Shown here: positions 24,318 to 32,942 of the stretch, piece by piece
How the letters are laid out: every line of letters begins with the position of its first letter
Numbering within the stretch: position 1 is the stretch's first letter
Assembly: GCF_905201705.1 (NCBI RefSeq)
Contig: NZ_CAJKOX010000001.1
Span: 62,001 to 126,000 of the forward strand
Length of the DNA stretch: 64,000 nt
Direction of reading: 5' to 3'
Source of the DNA: an uncultured Marvinbryantia sp.
GTDB taxonomy: Bacteria; Bacillota; Clostridia; Lachnospirales; Lachnospiraceae
Notes under the pieces: generated by a model
Seen by the model: only the letters and a program-made list of their open reading frames with translations
Databases searched by the model: none
What the model was told of the DNA's origin: nothing
Made by a program: the position numbers and the translations under genes

Positions 24318-25928
24318 TTATGCATCCGCGGAGCAGTTTAATGCTGCCTCTATAAATCCCTTAAATAGCGGGTGCGGACGGTTCGGGCGGGATTTCAGCT
24401 CCGGGTGAGCCTGCGTCGCCAGGAAAAACGGATGCGATTTCAGCTCGATCATTTCTACGATGCGTCCGTCCGGGGAGAGACCGGAGAGCGTCAGACCGTG
24501 GTCTGTCAAAACCTTGCGGTAGTCGTTGTTTACCTCATAGCGGTGCCTGTGGCGCTCGTGAATGGTTTCCTCCCCATAAAGCGCGTATGCCTTCGTTGTC
24601 TTATCCAGCACGCAGGGATAGGAACCGAGACGGAGAGTGCCGCCGATATCTTCCACCCCGTCCTGATCCGGCATCAGCGCGATCACCGGGTGGGTGGTGG
24701 CAGGATTCAGCTCGATGCTGTGCGCGTCCTTTAACCCGGCAACATTGCGGGCGTATTCCACGATGGCAAGCTGCATACCAAGACACAGCCCCAGGAAGGG
24801 AATGCCGTGTGTGCGCGCATAATGGATCGCAACGATTTTTCCGTCGATGCCGCGATCGCCGAAGCCGCCGGGGACGAGGACGCCGCGCACATCGCCGAGC
24901 ATTTCATCCACATTTTCTTCGTTTAATAATTCCGAATCTATCCATTTAATATGAACGGTTGCGCTGTTGGCAATGCCGCCGTGCTTGAGCGCCTCCACCA
25001 CGCTGATGTAGGCGTCGTGAAGCTGCGTATATTTTCCGACCAGTGCCACCGTGATGTCCTTCGTCGGGTGACGGAGCGCTTCCACCATGGAGATCCAGTC
25101 GGAAAGCTCCGGCTCGGGACAGGGCAGATTCAGACACTCGCATGCAACCTGCGCCAGATGCTCTGCCTCCATAGCGAGAGGCGCTTCGTAGAGGTATTCC
25201 ACATCGAGGTTCTGCAGAACATGGGAAACCGGAACATTGCAGAACAGAGCAATTTTTTCTTTGATGCCCGGCTCCAGCGGAAGCTCGGAGCGGCAGACAA
25301 GGATATCAGGCCAGATGCCCATACCCTGGAGCTGCTTGACGCTGGTCTGCGTCGGCTTCGTTTTCATTTCACCGGATGCCTTGATGTACGGGATCAGGGA
25401 AACATGAATCAGAATAGCATTTTCCCGTCCGACGTCATGCTGGAACTGGCGGATCGCCTCCAGAAACGGCTGGCTCTCGATATCGCCGACTGTGCCGCCT
25501 ACCTCAATGATCGCGATGTGCATGTCATCGGAGGTATAGTTGCGGTAAAAACGGCTCTTGATCTCATTTGTGATATGCGGGATCACCTGCACGGTGCCGC
25601 CGCCGAAGTCGCCGCGGCGTTCCTTCTGAAGAACCGACCAGTAAATCTTTCCGGTGGTGACGTTCGAATTTTTTGTGAGGCTTTCGTCGATAAATCGCTC
25701 GTAGTGTCCGAGGTCAAGGTCTGTCTCAGCGCCGTCGTCTGTGACAAAAACCTCGCCGTGCTGGATTGGATTCATGGTGCCGGGGTCAATGTTGATGTAT
25801 GGGTCAAATTTCTGCATGGTGACCTTGTAGCCGCGTGCCTTCAGAAGGCGTCCGAGAGATGCCGCGGTGATGCCTTTTCCAAGCCCGGATACGACGCCGC
25901 CCGTGACAAATACATATTTTACTGACAT
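24318..25928 (-). CDS. pyrG: CTP synthase
   Basis: A 536-residue enzyme that aminates UTP to CTP using glutamine. The N-terminal synthase domain begins MSVKYVFVTGGVVSGLGKG with the P-loop-like motif and has the KFDPYINIDPGTMNPIQHGEV segment. The C-terminal class I glutaminase domain carries the nucleophile Cys in PFLGLCLGMQ and the His/Glu pair in HPELKSRP. Length is typical. The start at 25928 follows TAAGGAGG. The leader contains a promoter and an intrinsic terminator, which points to attenuation control as in other Firmicutes. Confidence 0.97.
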   Translation of the reverse strand: MSVKYVFVTGGVVSGLGKGITAASLGRLLKARGYKVTMQKFDPYINIDPGTMNPIQHGEVFVTDDGAETDLDLGHYERFIDESLTKNSNVTTGKIYWSVLQKERRGDFGGGTVQVIPHITNEIKSRFYRNYTSDDMHIAIIEVGGTVGDIESQPFLEAIRQFQHDVGRENAILIHVSLIPYIKASGEMKTKPTQTSVKQLQGMGIWPDILVCRSELPLEPGIKEKIALFCNVPVSHVLQNLDVEYLYEAPLAMEAEHLAQVACECLNLPCPEPELSDWISMVEALRHPTKDITVALVGKYTQLHDAYISVVEALKHGGIANSATVHIKWIDSELLNEENVDEMLGDVRGVLVPGGFGDRGIDGKIVAIHYARTHGIPFLGLCLGMQLAIVEYARNVAGLKDAHSIELNPATTHPVIALMPDQDGVEDIGGTLRLGSYPCVLDKTTKAYALYGEETIHERHRHRYEVNNDYRKVLTDHGLTLSGLSPDGRIVEMIELKSHPFFLATQAHPELKSRPNRPHPLFKGFIEAALNCSADA

Positions 25929-26012
25929 GTTCTTTTCCTCCTTAAATCCTGTGATATCTGCAATATGCGGTTTTTCCGGCGCTTTTCCTGGCAGCCCCGG
26001 AAGCGGTGCCGC

Positions 26013-26051
26013 AAAAAAAGGGTGCGTCTCCCAGCGTATGGAAGACACACC
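26013..26051 (-). terminator. Intrinsic terminator in the pyrG leader (attenuator)
   Basis: On the minus strand, GGTGTGTCTTCC pairs with GGGAGACGCACC across an 8-base loop and is followed by seven T. It lies between the pyrG promoter and gene, about 85 bases before the start codon, so it must be passed for pyrG expression. Confidence 0.75.
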
Positions 26052-26078
26052 TCTTTGTGTACAAATAAATCCGATTGC

Positions 26079-26107
26079 ATTATAACCGATTTTCCTGTAA
26101 ATGAAAA
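26079..26107 (-). promoter_or_regulatory. Predicted pyrG promoter
   Basis: Minus-strand TTTTCA and TATAAT separated by 17 bases. Transcription would start near 26072 at GGATTT, upstream of the attenuator. Confidence 0.65.
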
Positions 26108-26150
26108 CTTTTTTTTCGCGGTTTTTAATGAGCAGTTCTGATTAAACTAA

Positions 26151-27635
26151 TCAATTTTTTAAATAGGAGCGTTTGTTTTCGTAAACAGGCTCGGAGGTAA
26201 GCTGAACGGAAAGCCGCTTGAAGGTCTTGATGTCAACTGCGGACAGAATAACGGTGGTATGCACCTGGCATCCGGCGAGCTTTGGAATCTGTTCCAGCGC
26301 GAGCTGTGCCGTTTTGCTGGTGGCTGCGCTGATGGAAAGCGCGATCAGCACCTCGTCCGTGTGCAGGCGCGGATTTTTACTGCCAAGATATGCCGTTTTC
26401 AGCCGCTGGATCGGCTCGATCGCAACCGGGGAAATCACATGCTCCTCGTGGGGGATACCGGCAAGCTCTTTGAGGGCGTTCAGGAGGAGCGCAGCGGAAG
26501 CTCCGAGAAGCTCCGAGGTTTTTCCGGTGACGATTTTTCCGTCGGCAAGCTCCATCGCAGCAGCAGGAGCGCCTGTTTGCTCCGCGCGTGCAAGAGCAGC
26601 GCCCACCACGCGGCGATCGCCCTTTGAAATACCCGCCTGGTTCATGATCAGTTCGATTTTAATTGCTTCATCCTCTGTCTTGGAGCCGCTGGCAATCTCG
26701 CCAAGCGCCTGGTAGTAGCGGCGAATGATCTCCTGCCGGGAGGCCTCGCGGCAGACCTCGTCGTTGCAGATGCAGTTTCCAGCCATGTTGACGCCCATAT
26801 CCGTCGGGGATTTGTAGGGGCTGACGCCGGAAATTTTTTCAAAGATCGCGTTCAGCACCGGGAATATTTCTACGTCGCGGTTGTAGTTTACGGTGGTCTG
26901 ACCGTACGCTTCGAGGTGGAACGGGTCGATCATGTTGACGTCGTTCAGATCGGCGGTAGCCGCCTCGTAAGCAAGGTTTACCGGGTGCTTCAGCGGAATA
27001 TTCCAGATCGGGAACGTCTCGAATTTTGCGTAGCCCGCGCGGATACCGCGCTTGTGCTCGTGGTAGAGCTGGGAGAGGCAGGTCGCCATTTTTCCGCTGC
27101 CCGGCCCCGGAGCTGTCACGACGACAAGCGGACGGGAGGTTTCGATGTAATCGTTTCTGCCGTAGCCTTCGTCGCTGACGATCAGCGGGATATTGCTCGG
27201 ATAACCCGGAATGACGTAGTGTGTGTAAACGCGGATGCCGAGCTTCTGCAGACGGCTGCGGAACAGATCTGCGCCGCTCTGTCCGGCGTACTGTGTGATC
27301 ACAACGCTGCCGACGTACAGACCGCGCTCTTCAAACACGCTGATCAGACGGAGCACGTCGGAATCATATGTGATGCCGAGGTCTCCGCGGATTTTATTTT
27401 TTTCGATATCTCCGGCGCTGATCGCGATCACGATCTCCGCCTGGTCGGAAAGCTGCATGAGCATCCGCAGCTTGCTGTCCGGCTCAAAGCCCGGAAGCAC
27501 GCGCGAAGCGTGATAGTCGTCGTAGAGCTTGCCGCCAAATTCCAGATAAAGCTTGTTGCCGAACTGACTGATGCGCTCCTTGATGTGCTCCGACTGCATC
27601 GTCAGGTATTTATTGTTGTCAAATCCAATGTTCAT
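26151..27635 (-). CDS. DUF1846 domain-containing protein
   Basis: A 494-residue cytoplasmic protein that matches the DUF1846 family throughout (opening MNIGFDNNKYLTMQSEHI; APGPGSGKMATCLSQLYHE; NMAGNCICND). The GPGSGK segment near residue 180 looks like a nucleotide-binding loop. Family members are about 500 residues, so it is complete. The biological role is not established. The ribosome site is weak (GAGGGAA about 10 bases upstream). Divergent from ftsH across a 388-base gap. Confidence 0.88.
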   Translation of the reverse strand: MNIGFDNNKYLTMQSEHIKERISQFGNKLYLEFGGKLYDDYHASRVLPGFEPDSKLRMLMQLSDQAEIVIAISAGDIEKNKIRGDLGITYDSDVLRLISVFEERGLYVGSVVITQYAGQSGADLFRSRLQKLGIRVYTHYVIPGYPSNIPLIVSDEGYGRNDYIETSRPLVVVTAPGPGSGKMATCLSQLYHEHKRGIRAGYAKFETFPIWNIPLKHPVNLAYEAATADLNDVNMIDPFHLEAYGQTTVNYNRDVEIFPVLNAIFEKISGVSPYKSPTDMGVNMAGNCICNDEVCREASRQEIIRRYYQALGEIASGSKTEDEAIKIELIMNQAGISKGDRRVVGAALARAEQTGAPAAAMELADGKIVTGKTSELLGASAALLLNALKELAGIPHEEHVISPVAIEPIQRLKTAYLGSKNPRLHTDEVLIALSISAATSKTAQLALEQIPKLAGCQVHTTVILSAVDIKTFKRLSVQLTSEPVYENKRSYLKN

Positions 27636-28023
27636 AATCGCTGTATTCCCTCATCATTCTAGTAAAATTATGTGAATCCGCTGCTCTCGCGGGATGCCGA
27701 CGCCGTGCAGGCTCGAAAAATCTGCGATTTTTCCCGCTCACGGGCTGGCGCCTTATGAATCCAACGTCATCTGCAGCCGCCTGCCTGCAAGCATGCGCGT
27801 CTGCCCCTGCCGTTGTCTTCACACGGCTTACTGCCTACCTGAACATGATATATCATATCGCGTTACTTTTCCAGCTCTTTTTGTCGGATTTTTAGAAATA
27901 TTTTAGAAATTGAAGAATCTTTTTTGAAAGTGAATATTGATTTCTGGGCGGAGAATCCTTATACTTATGTGGGAAGATTTAAATAAAGCAGAGCTTCAGG
28001 CTTTTGTATACAAGGAGGAAAAG
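27636..28023. other. Divergent intergenic region between DUF1846 gene and ftsH
   Basis: No gene supported. It contains a perfect hairpin GAAAAATC-tgc-GATTTTTC (27716-27734) and two adjacent near-identical 11-base direct repeats (TTTTAGAAATA, TTTTAGAAATT) around 27890-27912 that could be a regulator site. A weak promoter candidate TTGTCG-17-TAGAAA overlaps these. A short open frame on the minus strand has no ribosome site and is not reported. Confidence 0.4.
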
Positions 28024-30153
28024 ATGGATAATAACCAGAATCGCGGCAATGGTCCGGGCGGCGGTCCGAACAACGGCAACAAACCGCCGAAAAATAACCA
28101 GACCATTATGATTTTTTTGATCGTGACGGTTGTCACGCTGATTATTATAGGTATCTTCAATTCTCTGTCGAGAAGCACGACGACACAGGAAATTACCTAT
28201 AATCAATTTATAGAAATGCTGGAGAACGATCAGATCAAGAGTGTGGAGATTCAGTCCGGGCAGTATGTGATCACACCGAAGGTGCGCGGCATCACATATT
28301 ATACCGGAGCTGTCAGCGATCCGAAGCTGGCGGACAGGCTTCTGGAGGCGGGAGTGGACTTTAATAAAGAAATTCCCGATATGACAGCCGATATCATTTA
28401 CAGCATTCTGACGTTTATGCTTCCGCTTGTCTTCATCTGGCTGATCATGGGCTTTGCCATGCGCAAGATGAGCGGCAGCGGCAGCGTGATGGGTATTGGA
28501 AAGAACAAATCGCGTGTGTATGCGCAGAAGGAGACCGGCGTGACGTTTAAAGACGTTGCCGGGCAGGACGAGGCGAAGGAGTCGCTGCAGGAGGTCGTTG
28601 ATTTCCTGGAAAACCCCGGAAAGTATTCCAAGATCGGCGCGAAGCTTCCAAAAGGCGCGCTGCTTGTGGGACCTCCGGGTACCGGAAAAACGCTGCTTGC
28701 AAAAGCGGTTGCCGGGGAAGCGCACGCGCCGTTTTTCTCCCTCTCCGGTTCGGAGTTTGTGGAGATGTTTGTCGGCGTCGGCGCGTCGCGTGTGCGTGAG
28801 CTGTTTGAGGAAGCGAAGAAAAACGCTCCCTGTATCATTTTCATTGATGAGATCGATGCCATCGGTAAGAGCCGCGACAGCCATTTCGGCGGAAACGATG
28901 AGCGTGAGCAGACGCTGAACCAGCTCCTTGCGGAGATGGATGGTTTCGATTCTGCGTCCGGGCTTCTGATCCTGGCGGCAACCAACCGTCCGGAGGTTCT
29001 GGATCAGGCGCTTCTGCGTCCGGGACGTTTTGATCGCCGTATTGTTGTTGACAAGCCGGATCTGAAGGGGCGCGTGGATGTGCTGAAGGTTCATGCGAAA
29101 AATGTGTCGATGGATGACACCGTGGATCTGGAAGCGATCGCGCTTGCCACATCGGGCGCAGTTGGTTCTGATCTTGCAAATATGATCAACGAGGCTGCGA
29201 TCCTTGCCGTAAAGAACGGCAGAAACGCCGTCAGCCAGAAGGATCTGTTTGAATCTGTGGAGGTCGTTCTGGTAGGTAAGGAAAAGAAAAACAAGATCCT
29301 CAGCCAGGAGGAACGCCGCATTGTCTCCTATCATGAGGTGGGACATGCGCTTGTCAGCGCACTGCAGAAGGATTCCGAGCCGGTACAGAAGATTACGATC
29401 GTGCCTCGTACCATGGGTGCGCTCGGTTATGTCATGAACGTGCCGGAGGAAGAGAAATTCCTGAATTCGGAGGCGGAGATCCGGGCGCGCATTGTAGAGT
29501 GCGTGGGCGGACGCGCCGCAGAGGAAATCGTGTTCAACAGCGTGACGACCGGCGCGGCAAACGACATCGAGCAGGCGACCAGACTGGCGCGCGCGATGAT
29601 CACGCAGTACGGTATGTCTGAGAAATTTGGTATGGTCGGGCTGGAATCCCCGGCAAACCAATATCTGGACGGCAGAAATGTTTTGAACTGCAGTGACCGG
29701 ACGGCGGCGGAGATCGACCAGGAGGTTATGCGCGTTATAAAGGAAGCCTACCAGGAGGCACTGCGTCTGCTGCGTGAGCACAGAGAGGCGCTTGACCGGA
29801 TCGCAGATTTCCTCATCGAGAAGGAAACGATCACCGGAAAAGAATTTATGGAGATTTTCCACCGGGTAGAGCAGGAAGCTGCAGAGCGCAGGGCTGCCGG
29901 AGTAACGCCGATTTATGATACGCCGGCGCTGGAGGCCCCGAAAACGGATGCAGTGAAAGCAGAAGCCCCGGAGATGGATGGAGCAAAAGCGGAAGCCCCG
30001 GAAACGGATGCGGTGAAAGCAGAAGCTCCGGAAACGCCGGAAGGAAAAGCGCAGGATCCGGAAGCGGCAGAACAGAGCGCCGCTGCGGATAACACCGTGA
30101 TCAGTCTTGGCGGACCGGTTGCGGAGGATGCGCCGGAAAATACAGATATTTAA
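28024..30153 (+). CDS. ftsH: ATP-dependent zinc metalloprotease FtsH, first copy with repetitive tail
   Basis: A 709-residue membrane AAA+ protease that extracts and degrades membrane and regulatory proteins. Order: Asn/Gly-rich N-terminus, helix 1 (about 22-42), short extracellular domain, helix 2 (about 130-150), AAA module with Walker A GPPGTGKT (residues 216-223), Walker B IIFIDEIDAIG and SRH arginines in NRPEVLDQALLRPGRFDR, then the zinc protease domain with HEVGH (His437). The last about 75 residues are a low-complexity series of TDAVKAEAPE-type units. RBS CAAGGAGG. A second FtsH lies at 56019; this is the form with the longer tail. Confidence 0.96.
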   Translation: MDNNQNRGNGPGGGPNNGNKPPKNNQTIMIFLIVTVVTLIIIGIFNSLSRSTTTQEITYNQFIEMLENDQIKSVEIQSGQYVITPKVRGITYYTGAVSDPKLADRLLEAGVDFNKEIPDMTADIIYSILTFMLPLVFIWLIMGFAMRKMSGSGSVMGIGKNKSRVYAQKETGVTFKDVAGQDEAKESLQEVVDFLENPGKYSKIGAKLPKGALLVGPPGTGKTLLAKAVAGEAHAPFFSLSGSEFVEMFVGVGASRVRELFEEAKKNAPCIIFIDEIDAIGKSRDSHFGGNDEREQTLNQLLAEMDGFDSASGLLILAATNRPEVLDQALLRPGRFDRRIVVDKPDLKGRVDVLKVHAKNVSMDDTVDLEAIALATSGAVGSDLANMINEAAILAVKNGRNAVSQKDLFESVEVVLVGKEKKNKILSQEERRIVSYHEVGHALVSALQKDSEPVQKITIVPRTMGALGYVMNVPEEEKFLNSEAEIRARIVECVGGRAAEEIVFNSVTTGAANDIEQATRLARAMITQYGMSEKFGMVGLESPANQYLDGRNVLNCSDRTAAEIDQEVMRVIKEAYQEALRLLREHREALDRIADFLIEKETITGKEFMEIFHRVEQEAAERRAAGVTPIYDTPALEAPKTDAVKAEAPEMDGAKAEAPETDAVKAEAPETPEGKAQDPEAAEQSAAADNTVISLGGPVAEDAPENTDI

Positions 30154-30169
30154 AAGATATTTAAATTTT

Positions 30170-30257
30170 AAGACACCCTTTTATGTCTTGCATTTCAGAC
30201 CAAAAACTGCTATGCTTGGTTCTGAAAAGCGCACGGCACGAGGGTGTCTTGCTTTTT
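30170..30257 (+). terminator. Terminator of ftsH
   Basis: AAGACACCCT (30170-30179) pairs with AGGGTGTCTT (30241-30250), with an inner CAGACCAA/TTGGTTCTG stem and a T-rich tail. Confidence 0.8.
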
Positions 30258-30331
30258 GTAACGCCTAAGTGTCCGGCAGGGTTTTCGGAAGCCGGATGCG
30301 GCTATATTGCTTAGATGTGAGGAGAGAGAGT

Positions 30332-31618
30332 ATGGAACAATTATTTGCTTTGTCGGTTTGCCTGCTTGCAGGGTTGTTTATGTCACGTATTATTAAGCGT
30401 TTGAAGCTTCCGGCTGTTACTGCCTATCTGATCGGCGGTATCCTGATCGGACCGTATTGCCTTGGGCGTCTTGGAATCCGGGGGCTTGGCTTTGTATCGC
30501 ATGAAAATGTGGTCGAGTACAAGCTTATATCGGAGGTGGCGCTCGGATTTATCGCGTTCTCCATAGGAAACGAATTCCGGCTTTCGCAGCTGAAAAAGAC
30601 CGGAAGACAGGCAACGGTGGTTGCTTTTTTTGAGGCCCTGGCAGCAACTTTTCTTGTGACGATCGTGATGATCGCGCTGCATATGATACTCGGCGATAAA
30701 TTTCCGCTTCCGTCGGCGCTCCTTCTTGGTGCGATCGCCACGGCGACTGCACCGGCAGCAACACTGATGGTTGTGCGCCAGTATAAGGCGAAGGGAAGTC
30801 TCACGGATATTCTTCTGCCGATCGTTGCGCTGGATGATGCGATCGCGCTTGCTGTCTTTGCGATTTTCAGCGGTATTGCGGGAGCGATCAATCTCGGACA
30901 TCTCGATATAGCGTCCGTTTTGCTTGCTCCGCTTCTGGAGATCGTGCTGTCGCTGCTGCTCGGAGCGGCGCTTGGAGCAGCGCTTACCTTCTGCGAGAAG
31001 TTTTTCTTCTCAAACAGCAAACGTCTCTCCATCTGTCTGACCTTTGTATTGTTTGCTTCCGGGCTGGCAATGACGGAGATTCAGATCGGCGGACTGACGG
31101 TCGGCTTTTCCAGTCTGCTTGTCTGCATGATGCTTGGTACGGTATTCTGCAATACCTGTAAATTCTCGGAAGAAATGATGAGCAAGACGGACCAGTGGAC
31201 GGCGCCTATCTTTATCCTGTTTTTCGTGCTCAGCGGCGCGGAGCTGGAATTCAGTGTGTTCGCGGATATTGCGATCGTGGGCGCGGGCGTTGTATATATA
31301 CTGACGAGGTCTCTCGGAAAATATATTGGTGCGTCCGTCGGCTCCAGGCTGATGAAGTGCGACGATAAGATCGTAAAATACCTTGGCATTACGCTGCTTC
31401 CGCAGGCGGGCGTGGCGCTTGGCATGTCTCTGGCAGCTACCGAGAGCATGGGAGAGCAGGGACTGCTCGTGCGGAACATTACACTGTTTGCGGTTCTCAT
31501 CTATGAGCTGGTAGGACCGATGCTCACCAAGATCGCGCTTACAAAGGCCGGAGAGATTTCCGCAAAGCCGGAGGTTGTAAAACGGGTAAATACGGGAAGA
31601 GAGCGGCATGAGCGCTAA
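30332..31618 (+). CDS. Cation:proton antiporter, CPA2/Kef-type
   Basis: A 428-residue polytopic membrane protein with about 12 helices and no C-terminal regulatory domain. It resembles Na+/H+ or K+/H+ exchangers of the CPA2 group: the N-terminal LPAVTAYLIGGILIGPYCLG repeat motif, ALDDAIALAVFAIFSG with the Asp pair that carries cations, and a late YLGITLLPQAGVALGMSLA segment. Start at 30332 follows GAGGAGAGAG; an in-frame extension from 30269 lies in the terminator region. Likely role: pH and sodium homeostasis. The next gene follows closely. Confidence 0.88.
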   Translation: MEQLFALSVCLLAGLFMSRIIKRLKLPAVTAYLIGGILIGPYCLGRLGIRGLGFVSHENVVEYKLISEVALGFIAFSIGNEFRLSQLKKTGRQATVVAFFEALAATFLVTIVMIALHMILGDKFPLPSALLLGAIATATAPAATLMVVRQYKAKGSLTDILLPIVALDDAIALAVFAIFSGIAGAINLGHLDIASVLLAPLLEIVLSLLLGAALGAALTFCEKFFFSNSKRLSICLTFVLFASGLAMTEIQIGGLTVGFSSLLVCMMLGTVFCNTCKFSEEMMSKTDQWTAPIFILFFVLSGAELEFSVFADIAIVGAGVVYILTRSLGKYIGASVGSRLMKCDDKIVKYLGITLLPQAGVALGMSLAATESMGEQGLLVRNITLFAVLIYELVGPMLTKIALTKAGEISAKPEVVKRVNTGRERHER

Positions 31619-31637
31619 GGAAGGATAACATATTAAT

Positions 31638-31865
31638 ATGAAAGAATATGAAGTAGTATGGGAGATTTTTAATCTCTGCTCCAACAATCAGATGCGCGAC
31701 GTCTTTATCGAAGAGGCGGAGATCGCGGACACGGAGCAGTATGTGAAAAACAAGTTTGCGGGCAAAGAGGTTACTTATGAAAAAAGTGTCCTGGAAAACG
31801 GCACCGTCATCTATGACATTATGACCTCCGGCATCCATCAGCGGATGTCATTTACGGAAATATAG
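31638..31865 (+). CDS. Small hypothetical protein
   Basis: A 75-residue acidic soluble protein (MKEYEVVWEIFNLCSNNQMR...). I recognise no family. It has a clear AAGGAAGGA site and ends 10 bases before the MoxR-type ATPase gene, in the same orientation and with tight spacing on both sides, so it is probably a real member of an operon running from the antiporter gene to the VWA gene. The opposite-strand open frame has no ribosome site and is rejected. Confidence 0.65.
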   Translation: MKEYEVVWEIFNLCSNNQMRDVFIEEAEIADTEQYVKNKFAGKEVTYEKSVLENGTVIYDIMTSGIHQRMSFTEI

Positions 31866-31874
31866 GAGAAAGTG

Positions 31875-32804
31875 ATGAGTGATATATTTGATTTATACCG
31901 CGAGCAGGGCGTCAGCGAGGGGCTTTTGAAGGATATTGCAGCGTTTCGGGAACGTTATGCGGTAGATGCGTCAGCAACGGACAGAGTGATGCGACCGGAG
32001 ATCCGTTTCTATGGAAAAGAAATTTTTGAGATGGCGGCTACGGCGCTGCTGCAGGGTGAAAACATCCTGCTGTCCGGCACCAAAGCGACAGGAAAAAACG
32101 TGCTGGCGGAAAACCTTGCCTGGGTTTTCGGACGTCCGGCCTACAACATTTCCTTCAATATAAATACGGACAGCACCACGCTGATCGGTACCGATACCTT
32201 CCGCAACAATGAGGTCTGCCTGCGGCGCGGGCCGGTGTATGATTGCGCGGTGTACGGCGGCTTCGGGATTTTTGATGAGATCAATATGGCCAAAAACGAC
32301 GCCGTCTCCGTATTGCATGCGGCGCTCGATTACCGGCGCATGATCGACGTGCCGGGCTATGAGAAGATCGGGCTGCACGATGCGGCGCGCTTTATCGGCA
32401 CAATGAATTACGGCTACGCCGGGACGAAGGAGCTGAATGAGGCGCTGGTTTCCCGTTTTATGGTAATCGACATGCCGCCGGTGACAGAGGAGACGCTGCT
32501 GGATATCCTGACGGATATTTTCCCGGATGCAAAGAAAGAAGGGCTTTTACAGCTTGGTGGTTTCTTTATGGATCTGCAGCTGAAAGCGTCACACAATGAG
32601 ATTTCCACAAAGCCGCTGGATCTGCGCGGCCTGATCGGCGCGATCCGGACTATCCGCGCCGGGCTTTCGCCGATGGCAGCGCTGCGCATGGGTATCGTAA
32701 ACAAGAGCTTTGATGTATTTGAACGCGAAATGATAGAAGACATTCTGGAGACGCGCATCCCGGAGGGCTGGGATAGCAGTGAGATTTTTGAAAACGCACG
32801 CTAA
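31875..32804 (+). CDS. MoxR-family AAA+ ATPase with non-canonical Walker A
   Basis: A 309-residue AAA+ ATPase of the MoxR/CbbQ type that usually acts with a von Willebrand A partner to activate or load metals into a target complex; such a partner follows at 32943. Walker A reads GTKATGKN (residues about 69-76), with Asn where Thr or Ser normally binds Mg2+. Walker B GIFDEINMA is intact, and the sensor 1 Asn (GTMNYGY) and the arginine (NEALVSRFM) are present. ATG at 31875 is chosen, with ATAGGAG upstream; a GTG one codon earlier is possible. Confidence 0.85.
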   Translation: MSDIFDLYREQGVSEGLLKDIAAFRERYAVDASATDRVMRPEIRFYGKEIFEMAATALLQGENILLSGTKATGKNVLAENLAWVFGRPAYNISFNINTDSTTLIGTDTFRNNEVCLRRGPVYDCAVYGGFGIFDEINMAKNDAVSVLHAALDYRRMIDVPGYEKIGLHDAARFIGTMNYGYAGTKELNEALVSRFMVIDMPPVTEETLLDILTDIFPDAKKEGLLQLGGFFMDLQLKASHNEISTKPLDLRGLIGAIRTIRAGLSPMAALRMGIVNKSFDVFEREMIEDILETRIPEGWDSSEIFENAR

Positions 32805-32808
32805 ATTG

Positions 32809-32880
32809 CAGAATCGGAAAGGAAGCGAAACGCATACTGAACCGCAGAGTCGGAAAGGCGGCGAGATGCATACTGAGCCG
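32809..32880 (+). repeat. Tandem direct repeat, 2 x 36 bp
   Basis: Two adjacent 36-bp units (32809-32844 and 32845-32880), each CAGA(A/G)TCGGAAAGG... ending ATACTGA(A/G)CCG, about 80% identical, with a partial third (CAGCAGGAAAGC) after. They fill the gap between the ATPase and VWA genes. Confidence 0.8.
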
Positions 32881-32942
32881 TAGCAGCAGGAAAGCGGGGA
32901 GGCTTTTGATGGCATACGGGAAACAGGACAGTGAGAAATAAT

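Noticed and set aside
27979..29862. 627-residue open frame on the minus strand across ftsH
   Set aside because: It is antisense to a well-supported ftsH, has no ribosome site, and its His/Arg-rich product is typical of a shadow of a GC-biased gene.
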